Shown piece after piece: positions 39,188 to 50,746 of a stretch of 64,000 bases of DNA (position 1 is its first letter; each line of letters begins with the position of its first letter). A program made the translations under genes and the position numbers. Origin of the DNA: Straminergon stramineum. Lineage: Eukaryota; Streptophyta; Bryopsida; Hypnales; Calliergonaceae. The notes below the pieces were generated by a model. It searched no databases, had not been told where the DNA came from, and worked only from the letters and a program-made list of their open reading frames with translations. The DNA lies in contig OY987272.1 of the NCBI GenBank assembly GCA_963920665.1, positions 1,555,001 to 1,619,000 of the forward strand, in the 5' to 3' direction.

Positions 39188-39193
39188 CACGTG
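39188..39193. promoter_or_regulatory. G-box/ABRE core upstream of the ERD4-like gene
   Basis: The palindrome CACGTG, in the context GCCACGTGTTGG, lies about 775 bases upstream of the start codon, inside a GC-rich patch (39000-39400). ACGTG cores bind bZIP (ABF/AREB) and bHLH factors. For an ERD4-type gene an abscisic-acid or dehydration response would fit, but that is inference. Confidence 0.4.
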
Positions 39194-40550
39194 TTGGCGG
39201 CACGGGAGGTTGGGTCCCAGGGTGCCACTTGGCAGGTGGAGGTCGGAAGGTCTGGGCCTCCGGGGTCGTTGCCAGGCTGCGCTTCAGTTGGCGGGTCGGT
39301 GTTTGGCGCTTTATAACTTTCAAACATTTTGGTGCGGTGAACTTTAGCGGTGATTTTTTTAGTAGGGGCCGGTGGGGTAGGTTGAGGGACCTTGTTTTTA
39401 TCCTTCAAAAATTTTGGGCCATGACAAAAAATAACGTGAAAAATCTGAAAATTTTAGGGAATAGTATGAAATTAGAAATGATTAAATTTTCTAAATAAAA
39501 ATTAGAACAATCATTTTTATATATAACTTGAATAGATATCAAACTTGGGTAGATACCTATAGTTGAACTTGTTAATTGACTTTGATTTGCAATTTAATTA
39601 TCAAAAATAAGAATTTGATTGGTCATTGCATTGAAATTTGGAATTCTTCATGAACTTAAATAGGTTGGTTTAGAGACTTTCAAGGCAATGGAATTAGGAT
39701 GGTGAAAAATATGAGGTCCTCTCCCTTGGGTATATCCAAAATCATTATTTTCTAAATTGCATCTCCCTTTGTACACTTACTTGAGTTTTTGAAATGAAAT
39801 GAAATGTACCTTTAGATATGGGATGCAATTGGAAAAGGGCAATTTATATCTATAAACCTTAAATGCATCTTCTACTCTACTAGAAGTTGTTGATAGAGTT
39901 TTACATTTTCTTTATAAAATATTCCAATTCACATAATTTACATCAATAAATTTTCACGTACTTCAATTGACTATGGTAATAATTTTAGAATATTTGAAAA
40001 GTCATGGTGTATTCTAGTTTATACCCCTATTTCTGAAATCTATATGCATTGTACATTTTACACAAGCCAATTCTTTTTCCAAACTTTGTTTGAATATATA
40101 TTCCAAATTTTTATTTCTTGGAATTGGTATGAACGTCGAGACCAGATTTTAAGGGTAAAAAATAGCTAAAAAGTAGAGTACATTGACAATCCAATAGCTT
40201 GATAAACCATTTTTATAACATTCTTGAACTTTGATGTAGGTTTTTTGGTTTTCACCCTAGAAAGTCCTAAATGCAACTTTGTCTATGAATTACATGTGCC
40301 CATGACACAAATAATTCTTGTTACAATAACAATGTAGAAGGATTCCTAAACCACATTGACAATGGCATAAGAACCCATTTGCAAAGGCAAACTGGCAATA
40401 AATTTTATCTCACTTTAATCTAGATAAGGTGGCTAACAATGATTATCTTTTCTTTCATGTCATCAAATGAAACCTTTTTTACATTTTCATAGAAATTTTA
40501 ACTTTTCTATAGTGAAAACACCCCAAAACATCCATGTACTCATTCCACAG

Positions 40551-40908
40551 TTGCTAGCATGTGAGCCTAAGATCTTGAGCCCATGAACTTAGGAGCCTAG
40601 GCTCCTATATTACTGGTACCTATATTATAAGTATCTTCTATAATTATAGGATGTGTATAATTATATGTGTCTATGTTGTAGGTACCTATGTTATAAGCAC
40701 CTTCCATGATTATAGGACGTTTATATAATAAGTGCCTAATTATATTATGGGTGTCTATGTTTTAGATACCTATGTTACAAGCACCTTACATGGTTATAGG
40801 ATACTCATGTATGTGATAAACACCTTCAATAGTTGTAGAATATGTAGTTAGACCTAGGCTCAAGGTTCATAGGCTCGCATTTTTAGGCTCACATGCTAGC
40901 ATCGTTGG
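40551..40908. mobile_element. Inverted-repeat element with degenerate internal tandem units
   Basis: The left end 'gctagcatgtgagcctaag' and the right end 'ttaggctcacatgctagc' are inverted repeats, extending with mismatches to about 45 bp. The interior is a degenerate array of units such as 'tacctatgttataagcacc' and 'atgattatagga', repeated several times at irregular spacing. No frame. A decayed relative lies at 650-782. Confidence 0.65.
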
Positions 40909-41068
40909 TACTCGTTCCTCAATGATTACTAGACTTCTATTAAAAGTTTCCCCCAAAGTGCATTTAAACCATCTCCATACTTATCTTTGATTGGTAGGCT
41001 ATTCATTCTCTAAATTTCAATTTTATAACCAAGCTATATGATTGGTTTAGTAACTTAGAGAGTTTCTA

Positions 41069-41253
41069 CAATAGAACCTCTTTAAAGCAATAAGATTGGG
41101 ACCAGTCTAACACATTAGATTAGAGAGGTTATTGCATTAGGGAGGGACATGATCTTTGAATGTAGTTCATATTGTTAAGTTGGGACCAACAATCAATGCG
41201 GTTTGACATAACTTTATTGAATTAGAGAGTATTGACTTAGGGAGGTTCTACTG
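41069..41253. mobile_element. pogo/Emigrant-like MITE
   Basis: The left end CAATAGAACCTCTTTAAAG and the right end, reverse-complemented, CAGTAGAACCTCCCTAAGTC form an inverted pair, with TA on both flanks. The ends closely resemble the CAGTAAAACCTCTATAA-type ends I know from plant Emigrant/Lemi elements of the pogo lineage, which also target TA. 'gattgggacc' and 'ttgggaccaa' extend the inverted similarity inward. It is 185 bp and non-coding. Confidence 0.75.
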
Positions 41254-41551
41254 TACTTTGAAAATTCATAGCAATTACATACCTTATCCAAAAATTATAC
41301 TTTCTTTTTTTGAAACTTCATGATTTCCAATTGCTAACACGACAAAATGGTTTTCTTACTTAAAAAAAAAATGTCTCCAGCTAAGTTGAATTGCTTATTT
41401 TTGATAGATTTGGGTGTTTTCACAATGTGTGAACTAAACCAATGCATTACCAAAACTCTTATCCAAAACTATGAATGGATTTCATCCATTCTATAAATGA
41501 ATGAAAATTATTTGACCATCCACAATCCAAATTTTGCCTCCAGCAAGTACC

Positions 41552-41989
41552 AACTTTCGGCTGGGGTGGATTGACCCTCCTTGTCCCCCCAAGTTAATTC
41601 AAAGGTGCACGTAAAAAAAAGATCCCCTATTTTGTGCTTCATTAATTTATCTTCTCTACCTCTCCTACACTAAATAGGGGTATTAAGGGGACCAAAAAAT
41701 TAAAGGTACTGATTCTAGAAAATTGTAGATGTTTGAAATATGATGTACATCACCCGGACACTCCAATAACTACTAATATACAACAAAGGTAGATATTTCT
41801 TTAGTGTGGAATGTCGATTAATTAGTATGGGTCCCCTTAATACCCCTGTTTAGTGTAGCTAATTTAGGGCCTCCGATTGCAAATATGAATTCAAAATTTG
41901 CAAATTTTATCATGCGTGACAAATTGAAAAATTTCAGTTTTTTCCCTTGGGGACGAGCAAGGGGGGGTCAATCCACCCCGGCCCAACTT
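41552..41989. mobile_element. MITE with GGGGTGGATTGACC ends, copy 1, interrupted
   Basis: The left end 'ggctggggtggattgaccc' and the right end 'gggtcaatccaccccggcc' are inverted repeats of about 20 bp. Once the 192-bp insertion at 41666-41857 is discounted, the remaining roughly 245 bp are collinear in reverse with 42351-42597. Shared blocks include 'cttcattaatttatcttc' and 'aaatttgcaaattttatc'. Non-coding. Confidence 0.8.
41666..41857 (+). mobile_element. TA-flanked MITE (mariner-like), copy 2, nested
   Basis: The ends CACTAAATAGGGGTATTAAG and, reverse-complemented, CACTAAACAGGGGTATTAAG differ at one position, and the repeat continues through GGGACC. TA flanks both ends. The uninterrupted host copy at 42351-42597 carries one TA exactly at this junction ('cctctcc-ta-gctaattt' when reverse-complemented), so TA is the target duplication. 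That matches the Tc1/mariner superfamily. Confidence 0.88.
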
Positions 41990-42350
41990 TCCAGGATGGA
42001 ATTGACACACTTTTATTGTGACCCTTTCACCCCGGGAGCCAGCGTGTGGCGGTGAGAGGGTAGTGGTGACCGCAATTGGGTAAACCTTTCATGTCATGTG
42101 TTGGAGAATCCACGTGGACTCTATTAATAGGAAGATGCAAATATGCAATTTCTCCACCAATGAGACAAATTGAAAATAGGAGCGAATCCTGCGGGCTGTC
42201 CTTTATTGGGGGATGAGGTGGACTTCTCATCGGAAAGGCCCCCCTTTCAATGGGGAGGGGATTGACTTGGCCTTGCGCTATGCTGCCACAGTGATATACT
42301 GCCACTTGGCAGGCAAGAGTTGGTGCAAGGAAATAGCTGCATCTGCTGTA
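41990..42350. other. GC-richer spacer between two inverted MITE copies
   Basis: About 360 bp with clearly higher GC than either flank ('gtggcggtgagaggg', 'aatccacgtggac', 'gggcccccc'-like runs). It lies between oppositely oriented copies of one MITE. Overlapping 61-92 codon frames occur on both strands without a recognisable domain. It could be captured gene or promoter sequence. Confidence 0.45.
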
Positions 42351-42597
42351 GGCCGGGGTGGATTGACCCCCTCACTCGTCCCCAGGGGAAAAACCTGAAA
42401 TTTTTTAATTTGTCACACATGATAAAATTTGCAAATTTTGAATTCATATTTACATATTTGCAATTAGAGGCCCCAAATTAGCTAGGAGAGGTAGAGAAGA
42501 TAAATTAATGAAGCACAAAATAGGGGGTCTTTTTTCTTACATGCACCTTTGGATTGACTTGGGTTGGACGAGGGAGGGGGTGGATCCACCCGGGTCC
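42351..42597. mobile_element. MITE with GGGGTGGATTGACC ends, copy 2, uninterrupted
   Basis: It begins GGCCGGGGTGGATTGACCCC and ends with the degenerate mirror GGTGGATCCACCCGGG. It is the reverse complement of the 41552-41989 copy without the inserted mariner-like element. Non-coding. Confidence 0.8.
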
Positions 42598-45500
42598 TAC
42601 ATCTGAAAAGTTGGGCCAGATTGTTTTGGTGCCATTTTGACACCAAAGCCTGCATACAAGTCATTTTAGTGTCATTTTATCCATACTAGGTTGGTATGGA
42701 GGTTGGCACCAAATTAACTTAATTACATTTCAATGCACCATTGTGGCACCATGTTCACATGCCTTGAAGTTCCTGAAGTACTATTGGAGGGCCATTTTAA
42801 AAAAAAACTCCATTGTTGAAATAAAAATAAATTAAAAAATGTTGGTCTCCACCCCTTGTAAAAGAAATTGATGAGGTAAACCACCCTATGATATGCAAAA
42901 TGATTGGTTTGCCCTATTAGCATTGTTGAATTCTTTTATAAATTCCACATAACGACAAATGTGAGAAATGGGGGGAGAAATTGAAATTCTATATTTTGGA
43001 CAAAGTATGAATTTTTGATGTGTGTTGCCCAATTGGCCCCCAAAGAGTCTCTAGACTACCCCAAATCCAACAAAAAGTGTATCCATAATGGTCATCTTAC
43101 TCAATTACAACAATCACAATATTTCTTGACATGGCCACAGCTTGAAGGTCTAAAAAAGACACTTCTTGTGATGAATTCACACTCAAAAAGGTAGAAGTTT
43201 TTGTTGTTACAAACTTGTAATCACTAATCACTCCATCACCATCATCCAAGACATTGATTGTAGTTCCTATTTCAACCAATTGTAGCCAAAATTTCCTTTT
43301 ATTGAAAAAAATCTATCAGAGGTTGATGCAAGACTTTAATGGGTCATTTTATAAGTGTTTGTGATGGGTCTTTTGTTTGTCGTAGGTTGGTTTACCTTAC
43401 AACATCAATTGAGCAGCAAGATAATTTTTTGCTCTCCAATCATGTCCTTCATATGTGGCAATTGATTGTAAGATAAAAACAATAATTTTATAGTTTATTA
43501 TAATAAGAAATATGTGGCAAATCCCCACCCCTTTTAGAGACAGATTTGGCAAAATGTAATCAAAAAATTCCAATTTTGTATACTCTTGTTACAAAGGGCT
43601 TTTGAAGTTAGTTTCTTTGCAATAAATCACCAAAAAAAACATGTTGCTAACTAAGGTAAATGCTCCTAATTGTTTAAATTTACTCTACCTTGGAATATTG
43701 AAAAGAAAATATGTGGAAGAAATGATGTTCTATGTGCATCAGATATATTTAGAAGTTACCATTATTTTTTATGATTTAAAGTCATCGTATGATATTCAAT
43801 TTGACATAAGGGAGTGTACAATGTGCGCTCTTGGATACAAAAATTATTCAAAGGTGCAAAGAAGCTCCCTTTGACTATAAAGATGATTTTTTTAGTGAGG
43901 AGGGTCATAAAGTATGTATGCAATTGTAATATAAAAAGTTGTGATTTTATCTATCATTGCTATGCAATTTTCTTAGAATGTTAGGTATACACAACGTACA
44001 CATGAAACTCGTACAATTGGGTGAAAACACATAACACAAACTATTTTTGTATTACACTTTGTGCGCCCAACAAAAATTACTTTGAGTATGTATGTTCATC
44101 ATACTTGAAATTGATATTGCAAGAATGGAAATCATCTATGTGTTTAAAAAATAAAAATAAAAATAAATCATATTGGAGGTGAATGGTTATCAGTACATTG
44201 CCTACGTCAATCCATATTTTTCTATTATTTTTTAATAAAGTTTATTATTTATTATCTATTTCTTTAATTTGTCACACTTGAGGTTATAGGGTTTTTGATA
44301 TTGTAATGAGTCCCAAAACAATTATTTTCACTAGGAAATTGGGACTCCATGTTATTCTAGTAGGTTTACTACTACTTGCTAAAGCAACCAATTCTAAGTA
44401 AAATAAAAATTTTGTCCTCCACATATTTGCAAAGAAGCTTTGTTGTGTACATGTTTTTAGAAGTCTAAAAACATCTTTCTATAATTTCTTTGTTGAAGTC
44501 TCAATTCCATCAAGTTGCTAAAAATATATCCTTTTTCTTTTCTTTTCTTTTGATGTTTTTCACTATTTTCTATCAATTTAAACAAATAAACAAAAAATCC
44601 ATAAAATTCCATTGGCTTTTCTGATACATACATGGATAAATTGTTTTTAGGCTTCAATTTTTGAGAATACATTATTTGTAGTACTCTACGAATTATTCAT
44701 ATTTTTTATTTACTTTTTCAAAAGCTTGTAGTATTGTGAGTGCTATCCTAAAATGCAACAAAATCAGCACCATTGTTTCAAGCTTTCACCCAATCTTGTA
44801 TGCACCATCATTCATTGAAAGGATGGCCATGTGTTCACTTTGAAATAAAAGCCTTCTAAAAAATTCACAAATTGTTTATACAATATTTGGGTTTGAACAA
44901 CCATCATGCCTAGGTGTTTCATACACAAAAAATGATATGCACAAAAGAAATGTATGTTGATTGTACATATTAACTTGGAAACATGTATTTACAAGTGAGC
45001 TTCACTTATTTTTAATTGCACTTCATTCCTTGAAAAAGAATAATAATTCTTTATAGAATGTGTAAGTATCAAGTGAATTTTGGGATCATGGAAGAGATTT
45101 TCAAGTCATCTTTTTGAAGTACAACATCCACAACCTTCGTATGGTTGTCTTGGTACTTGAATATATTTTTGCCTAACATTGCATACTTCACCAAGTTATA
45201 CAGTATTAGACCCAAACACCAATTTTTTTTAGTTTACATAAGTAATGGGCATTAAATACATCTTGCTAGACCTACTTTTTTTTTCTAAAATTTGAATAAT
45301 TTACATTATAGTTGGATGTATAGTTTCATATTCATAATAATTTATCTTGCCAAAAGTTTATGATCATTTCAAGGCTTCCATTGGCTCTCAATTACATTTA
45401 GAAAAAATCTCTATTATTTCACTAGTAAGGGTCTTGGGCTAGTCTATGATGGGACTGGGCAAATTTGGATACTCCATTGGAAACTCAAAGGCAAGCCCCA

Positions 45501-46131
45501 TCACCTTGACCACATGAAAAAACACAATCTTCTCACCATCCTTCCAAGCCTATTCATCTTCTCACATTGCTTAGATAGTCCTTGTTAGATGATTCTTGTT
45601 GTGACTTGTTTTTCACTTGACTTGAAATGAAGCCTCCAATTTGCAACTCAAGCTCAAGCCAACCTTTTTAGTTTGTGGTGAACAAAGCTCCCATTGTGGC
45701 CCCCAAGAGGTAGAGGTGAACAATACTTGTAGAAAAATTGCAATTCCCTATGGTCGTAAGGGGTGCATGATGAGGTCGGCCTCAGCAAATTTTATCCAAC
45801 TTGAGTAAAACAAAGAGCTATTTTCTTGGGTTCTTGTTTCCAATGAAAGAGTGGAGATGCTCTTAGTATGGAACTCGCTGAGCAAGAAAATCAAAAACCA
45901 AAGTATGATAGGCATGTAGATTCCTTACAAGTTGTACTCTACTTTAAGGTAAAACTCAATATAAATTTAAGTTATTTTTGTAAAAAAATTGCTACATATC
46001 ATCTTGTGAATGATGTGAGGTGATGTGGATTCCTAAGAATCCGTCACGTGGAAATTCAATTTCAGCACCTTGATTAGGGTTGAATTAGACCTTCACGTAA
46101 CTTACCATAAGATAAACGTACCCATCCCCGT
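42598..46131. other. Gene-free AT-rich DNA
   Basis: No gene or bounded repeat recognised. An (AAAATA)n run lies near 44145-44165. Short frames of 60-77 codons occur on both strands with no recognisable domain. Confidence 0.45.
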
Positions 46132-46712
46132 CCCTTTAGTGACTGTGGTTGATTTGGGGGGCGAGCGCAATTTTTGAAAACAATTTTGACAAAGTGAAAT
46201 TTTGTGGCCGCTCTAAGGATGAAATCCTAGATCGGATCCTATCAATTGGTTCCATAGGGTAGATACTTGAACCAAACAAAAAATGAAAGTGATCCAACGG
46301 TGCATATGCTTGTAAATAATTTTCAAAGATTGATATACTGTAAACAACCTTCAACACTGGTGCTACATATGATCTGTTACAATTGGGCATAAATTTTAAT
46401 AAATGCACCAAAAATCAATAAAAAAAACCCTCTAACTAGTTCTTTCACACATATAAGTAGTCATCCCTTACATTAAATATGTATTTCTTTATGATATTTC
46501 ACTTGTGAAGGCTCGGGACATTTAAGTTTGGATAAGTATAGCTGATGTGTTTTTGCCCTCACTCTCTTGAAATTGGTTTTGTTTGGAGCATATGAAGATA
46601 CTCTAATTATGTTGTTCCCTAGGTTTTTTGAAATCAAAGGTTTTGTGAACAATAGCAAACAAAAAGTCCCCAAATCAACCAAAAACTGGTCAACCGGACA
46701 CTAAAGGGTTAA
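46132..46712 (+). mobile_element. TTAA-type element, family VIII, single copy
   Basis: The left end CCCTTTAGTGACTG is mirrored by the right end 'ggacactaaaggg-TTAA'. Further in, 'ggttgatttgggg' on the left pairs with 'ccccaaatcaacc' on the right. The left TTAA is lost ('ccgt'). It is 581 bp with no coding capacity. No second copy is visible in the window. Confidence 0.6.
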
Positions 46713-47093
46713 AAACTCTTCCCTCAAATACCAATGTGCACGCTTTCTTTCTATAATGTGCTCCATTGGTACGTGATGACGGCATTGGGTGCATGGGTGC
46801 GTTCTACCTTAGTACTCCCTACAATCTTGAGTTTGCTGACTAAGTGAGAGAGCAGGCCACCGTCTGATCTGCCTTGAGGCTTTTTCAAAAGACAGTGCAT
46901 TGGTGATTCCATGCAGCTTTAGGGAAAAGATCATGTCTGTTATATTATTTGAGTTCCCATTTCATTTTTTTAGGGCATTTAAGGTAAGGATACCCATTAT
47001 GGACCCTGAAACCAATGTGGTCCCATAAATTGGGTTCAGGGGGCATAATGGGGGTGTCCTTACCTTACCCTAACCTAGTGCAGAAATTTTGGC

Positions 47094-47475
47094 AAGGGAG
47101 CCGACCCATTTCTGATTACTTGCAAGGGAGGTTTCAACAATGGGAAAATTTTCCCATGAGCAGTAATAGAGTTCATAAGGTTTCCATAATTTTTCAGATT
47201 TCTTTTTCTCCAAAAATAATGACTACAAATTTTTAAGCTGAAGATTCTGTTCTACCCATATTGGTCATATAGACCTTCTTATTTTGGACCAAGGGCTGGT
47301 TGCAAAATCCAACAAGGGCTGGTTCCAATTTTGAGAGTCATGTAGCCAATCATAATGCACCACAGTTGCCCAAGAACAGTGGTGACATTAATCATTGCTA
47401 ATCACCTCCTAATTGATAATACTCCACCCTACCTTGCTAGATTGGGTCTGTGTTTAGTAATAGGTCAACTCCCTT
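47094..47475 (+). mobile_element. AAGGGAG-ended MITE, copy 1
   Basis: It starts AAGGGAGCCGACCCATT and ends with the mirror-like 'taggtcaactccctt'. The interior is collinear with 55680-56078, 49564-49940 and the interrupted copy at 53830-54598 ('attggtcatatagacctt', 'gtagccaatcataatg'). Its right end runs straight into the TTAA of the next element. Superfamily unassigned. Confidence 0.75.
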
Positions 47476-47723
47476 AACCCCTCAAGGCCCAAGGAGCTTG
47501 TTTTGAGCCTCTGACTTGTTCAACAGGTCAAAATTGTAACTTGATTTTCCTACATTCTCAAAAGTATATCTAAATGAATTTCATATTCTGATGTACATGT
47601 TGAATGGGGAAGTTCAATAGTACAATTGACATCGTGTAATAAGCTTGATGTACAATGCATACTGCCAATCAAAGTTCAAACTTGTGGAAAAGTACAGAAA
47701 CTGTTGGGGCCTTGAGGGGTTAA
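47474..47723 (+). mobile_element. TTAA-flanked MITE, family V (250 bp)
   Basis: TTAA-CCCCTCAAGGCCC at the left is mirrored exactly by GGGCCTTGAGGGG-TTAA at the right (13 bp). Its right TTAA is also the left TTAA of the family II element that follows, so the two elements share one target site. Non-coding. Confidence 0.85.
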
Positions 47724-48328
47724 ACCCTAAAGGACCAAGGCACATTAGAGGTAGAAATTGTGAAAAACTGCCACTTTTTAGGGTAGTGAGAAAAAAATGA
47801 AAAAAAAAGTTTATTTTCAAAATTCAACCGTACAAATTTGTACTAGACTACTATGGGAATTTGTGGAAAAAATTTCAGAAACTTTGACCATAAGGATTGA
47901 AAGATTATAGCGTTTGAAGTTAGGAGAAAAAGTTTTTTTTAAACCTTGCCTGGTAGGGCCAGCAGCCTTTAACTCCCTTCTAAAGTGAGATTTTTACACT
48001 ACACATGGTTATTTTTTTTTTGAAATTTGGATCTTGTATCATGTAAGTTACATACCTACCAAATTTCGAAAGTAGAAGAGGTGTTTTGCACATGTTGCCC
48101 GAAGCTGCCTATGCTGCCCAAAGCTGCCTAAGCTGCCTGAAAAGTCTAGGTTAGCATAACTTTTGATCCGGGCACCTGATCGGAAAAAAAATTACATTCC
48201 CACTTAGGGGGTATATGTTCACACCTTGTATCAAAATTTGAAGAACATCCATTATAAAATGACTTCATACGCACCTACCTGAGATTAGCTATGTACGTTC
48301 AATAATCATTTGGTCCTTTAGGGGTTAA
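47720..48328 (+). mobile_element. TTAA-flanked element, family II, copy 2
   Basis: It runs from TTAA-ACCCTAAAGGACC to GGTCCTTTAGGGG-TTAA, 609 bp, collinear with 25485-26071. It contains an extra 'gctgcc' tandem patch near 48100-48140 ('tgcccgaagctgcc' repeated). Non-coding. Confidence 0.87.
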
Positions 48329-48330
48329 AT

Positions 48331-48572
48331 CCTCCATTCAAATTAGGCCCTACAAGATAATTTTGTGGATTATCCAGGGGTAAAAGAAAAAAATGCCCCC
48401 TATTTTGAGCCATGTCTAGGGTATGTACTTGTTCTCTCATAGCAAATTCGAGGTCTCTAATTGCAAATAGGAATTTAGAATTTGCAAAAAGAATAATGTA
48501 TAAAAAATAAAAAATTCCTGCATTTTCCCCAAGGTAAATATGCCCATGTCGAGCCCAATTTTGAATGGAGAA
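48331..48572. mobile_element. MITE with CTCCATTCAAA ends
   Basis: The left end 'cctccattcaaattaggccc' and the right end 'gagcccaattttgaatggag' are inverted repeats. Part of the interior ('taattgcaaatagg', 'tttagaatttgcaaa') resembles the MITE at 41552 and 42351, so the two families are related. Non-coding. Confidence 0.65.
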
Positions 48573-48602
48573 TTCAACATCCTCTATGATCGCAGAACTA
48601 AC

Positions 48603-49563
48603 TTAACCCCTCACCGCCCAAGGCTTGAACAAGTTCATAAACAACATTTCTTTTGAAGTGTTATAGATATAATTTTCATTGAGTTATAGAGATCTCAATT
48701 ATACAATTTTGTGATGCACTAGTTGTAGATGATGTGCATCAAATTTTGTGTCATTTGATCGCATAGATTGCAAGATTATAATGTTTTAGTGTTGAAAAAG
48801 GATTTTGAAGTTTTCCTAAAAATACATTTGGAGGCGAAAGTCGGTTTCTAAATCTACTCAAATGAAGAAACTTTAAACTATAAAGTGATTCAAAATCAGC
48901 ATACAACACATTGATGGGAAAAAAATCATTCAATTGACTCATTGTGTTTGCAAAATGACTTTGAAATGTCAGAAAATAGCAAGAAAAGTTGCCAAAAATA
49001 CATCAAAAATTGAACCTCCTACTATAATGCTTCGTAGTCACTCATAACTTCTTGGATTGGTATGAAATTTTATAGACACAAACTAGACTAGTACGTGCAA
49101 CTTTTCCAAAAAAATTATTGGAAACGAACAATGTATGAAGAAGAAACAAGCTGCCGAAGTTCACTATAATCCAAAAATGTCAGGATTTTGAACTTCGAAT
49201 TGCTCCCTGACATTAAAAACAACATGATTGACATGAAAATCCTACCACAATAACTAGACTTCAAGGGTAACATAACCCAACAAATTGTTTTGAAAACAAA
49301 CTTTGGATGAAGGAGATACAAGCCCCCGAAGTTGCAACCATCAAATGCAATTTGGTGAACTCAAATTGAACTTGTAAACTTCAATTGACTTCCAAAAATT
49401 CAGAAAATCTTTTATTGATCGGAAAATTTTACCACACAAATTAGAAGATAGAGCACAAATTTTCCAACAAGTTTTATTGAATTTGGATAGTAGATGCAAA
49501 AGTTACAACACTTTGAATTTGACCTGAGGACACTGTTGGTCCCCTTGGGCAATGAGGGGTTAA
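48603..49563 (-). mobile_element. TTAA-flanked element, family III, copy 2 (inverted)
   Basis: TTAA-CCCCTCACCGCCCAAGG at the left is mirrored, with two mismatches, by CCTTGGGCAATGAGGGG-TTAA at the right. It is the reverse-orientation counterpart of 18466-19422 and of nearly the same length. Non-coding. Confidence 0.85.
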
Positions 49564-49940
49564 GGCATACACCCATTTCCAACTACTTAAGCAATTACCC
49601 ATATATGGAGCAAGGGATTCTTGAGTGGGGAAATTTTTCTATGCACAAAAATAGAGTTGGAAAGGATTCCATATTTTTCCATAATTTTGTTTTTCTAAAC
49701 ATAATTACTATGAATTTCTTAGCTCAAGATTGTGTTTGACCCATATTGGTCATATAGATTTTCTTATTTCCAACCAAGGGTTGGTTGCAATATTGACAGT
49801 ATTGTAGCCAATCATAATGTGCTACAACTACATTGGGAGTTGTGTTATAATTACTCACCACTCTTGACTACCTGATCAGAAAGAAAAATAGTCTACATGG
49901 CAGAAATGGTTTGTGTATGTGATCGGAAAGGGGTCCCCTA
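49564..49940 (+). mobile_element. AAGGGAG-ended MITE, copy 3
   Basis: It follows the TTAA of the preceding family III element directly, so its left terminus is fused or damaged ('ggcatacacccatttcc'). The interior is collinear with copies 1, 2 and 4. It keeps an uninterrupted 'actacttaagcaattac' site that is filled by an insertion in copy 4. Confidence 0.65.
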
Positions 49941-50746
49941 CTATAGTTCAAGACAAACAAGCATCAACTTTGGCCACTGTGAGAATGAGTAGTATCAAAG
50001 AAAAAAAGAAAAAAGAAAGGATTTTGCAAGTTGTAAAGGATTATTGGGAGTAGTATAACACAAAACTAACTAAATAGATGCTAATTCGAATGTGGAGGAA
50101 GTTATATATTTTGCAAATTGGCTATCAATTTCTATTGCATGATGCAATTTTCGCTAAAATGTCTCCATTAAAGGCCCTTTTTTACAATGTTAGTACCAGT
50201 AGCACAAGGATTTTTTGGGTATAAATTCAACTACCTTTAGCCAATTTAGGAGATCATTGATGATAGGGTAGGGATTTTATTTCCCCCATTTTCAAGTACT
50301 TCCCATTATTCAAACTTGTTTCTTCACTAGGATATAATGATGCACTCTACACACCCATGGGTATTGATGAAGTATAAAAATGGATGAAAACTAATGTGTT
50401 AATTTCAAGTGCATATATTCATCCCCCAAAAGAGAAACCATCCCAACTCCAAAGATTGCAACATCATCCACATAAGAATGGATGAATCTATTGCATAATA
50501 ATATTACCTTCATTCATTTGAATTGCTTCTAAGTGAGTTTTGTTTCAAAAATGAAACCATTTTTATGAATGTCATGGTTTGGGTTGTTGGTAGGCCATTC
50601 GGAATTTACTTCACAAGAAGAGCCTTGCTCTAAGGTAACTTAGACCAACCCATTTCTCCCAACTACCTATTTCTACCATCCATCATTTTTCTCACAATTT
50701 GAGTGCACTAATGGTTACATGGATTAATGTGTCAAACCTTCATTGA
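49941..50746. other. Gene-free AT-rich DNA
   Basis: No gene, bounded repeat or RNA gene recognised. Confidence 0.45.

Larger units (their letters stand above)
38415..40550. other. Upstream region of the ERD4-like gene, then AT-rich DNA
   Basis: 38415-39400 is GC-richer and should hold the 5' UTR and promoter of the reverse-strand gene. Overlapping frames of 73-145 codons on both strands at 38964-39498 are explained by the high GC and lack recognisable domains. 39500-40550 is AT-rich with nothing recognisable. Confidence 0.45.

Noticed and set aside
38971..39408. 145-codon reverse frame upstream of the ERD4-like gene
   Set aside because: It lies in a GC-rich promoter patch with similar-length frames on both strands and no recognisable domain, so the openness is compositional.
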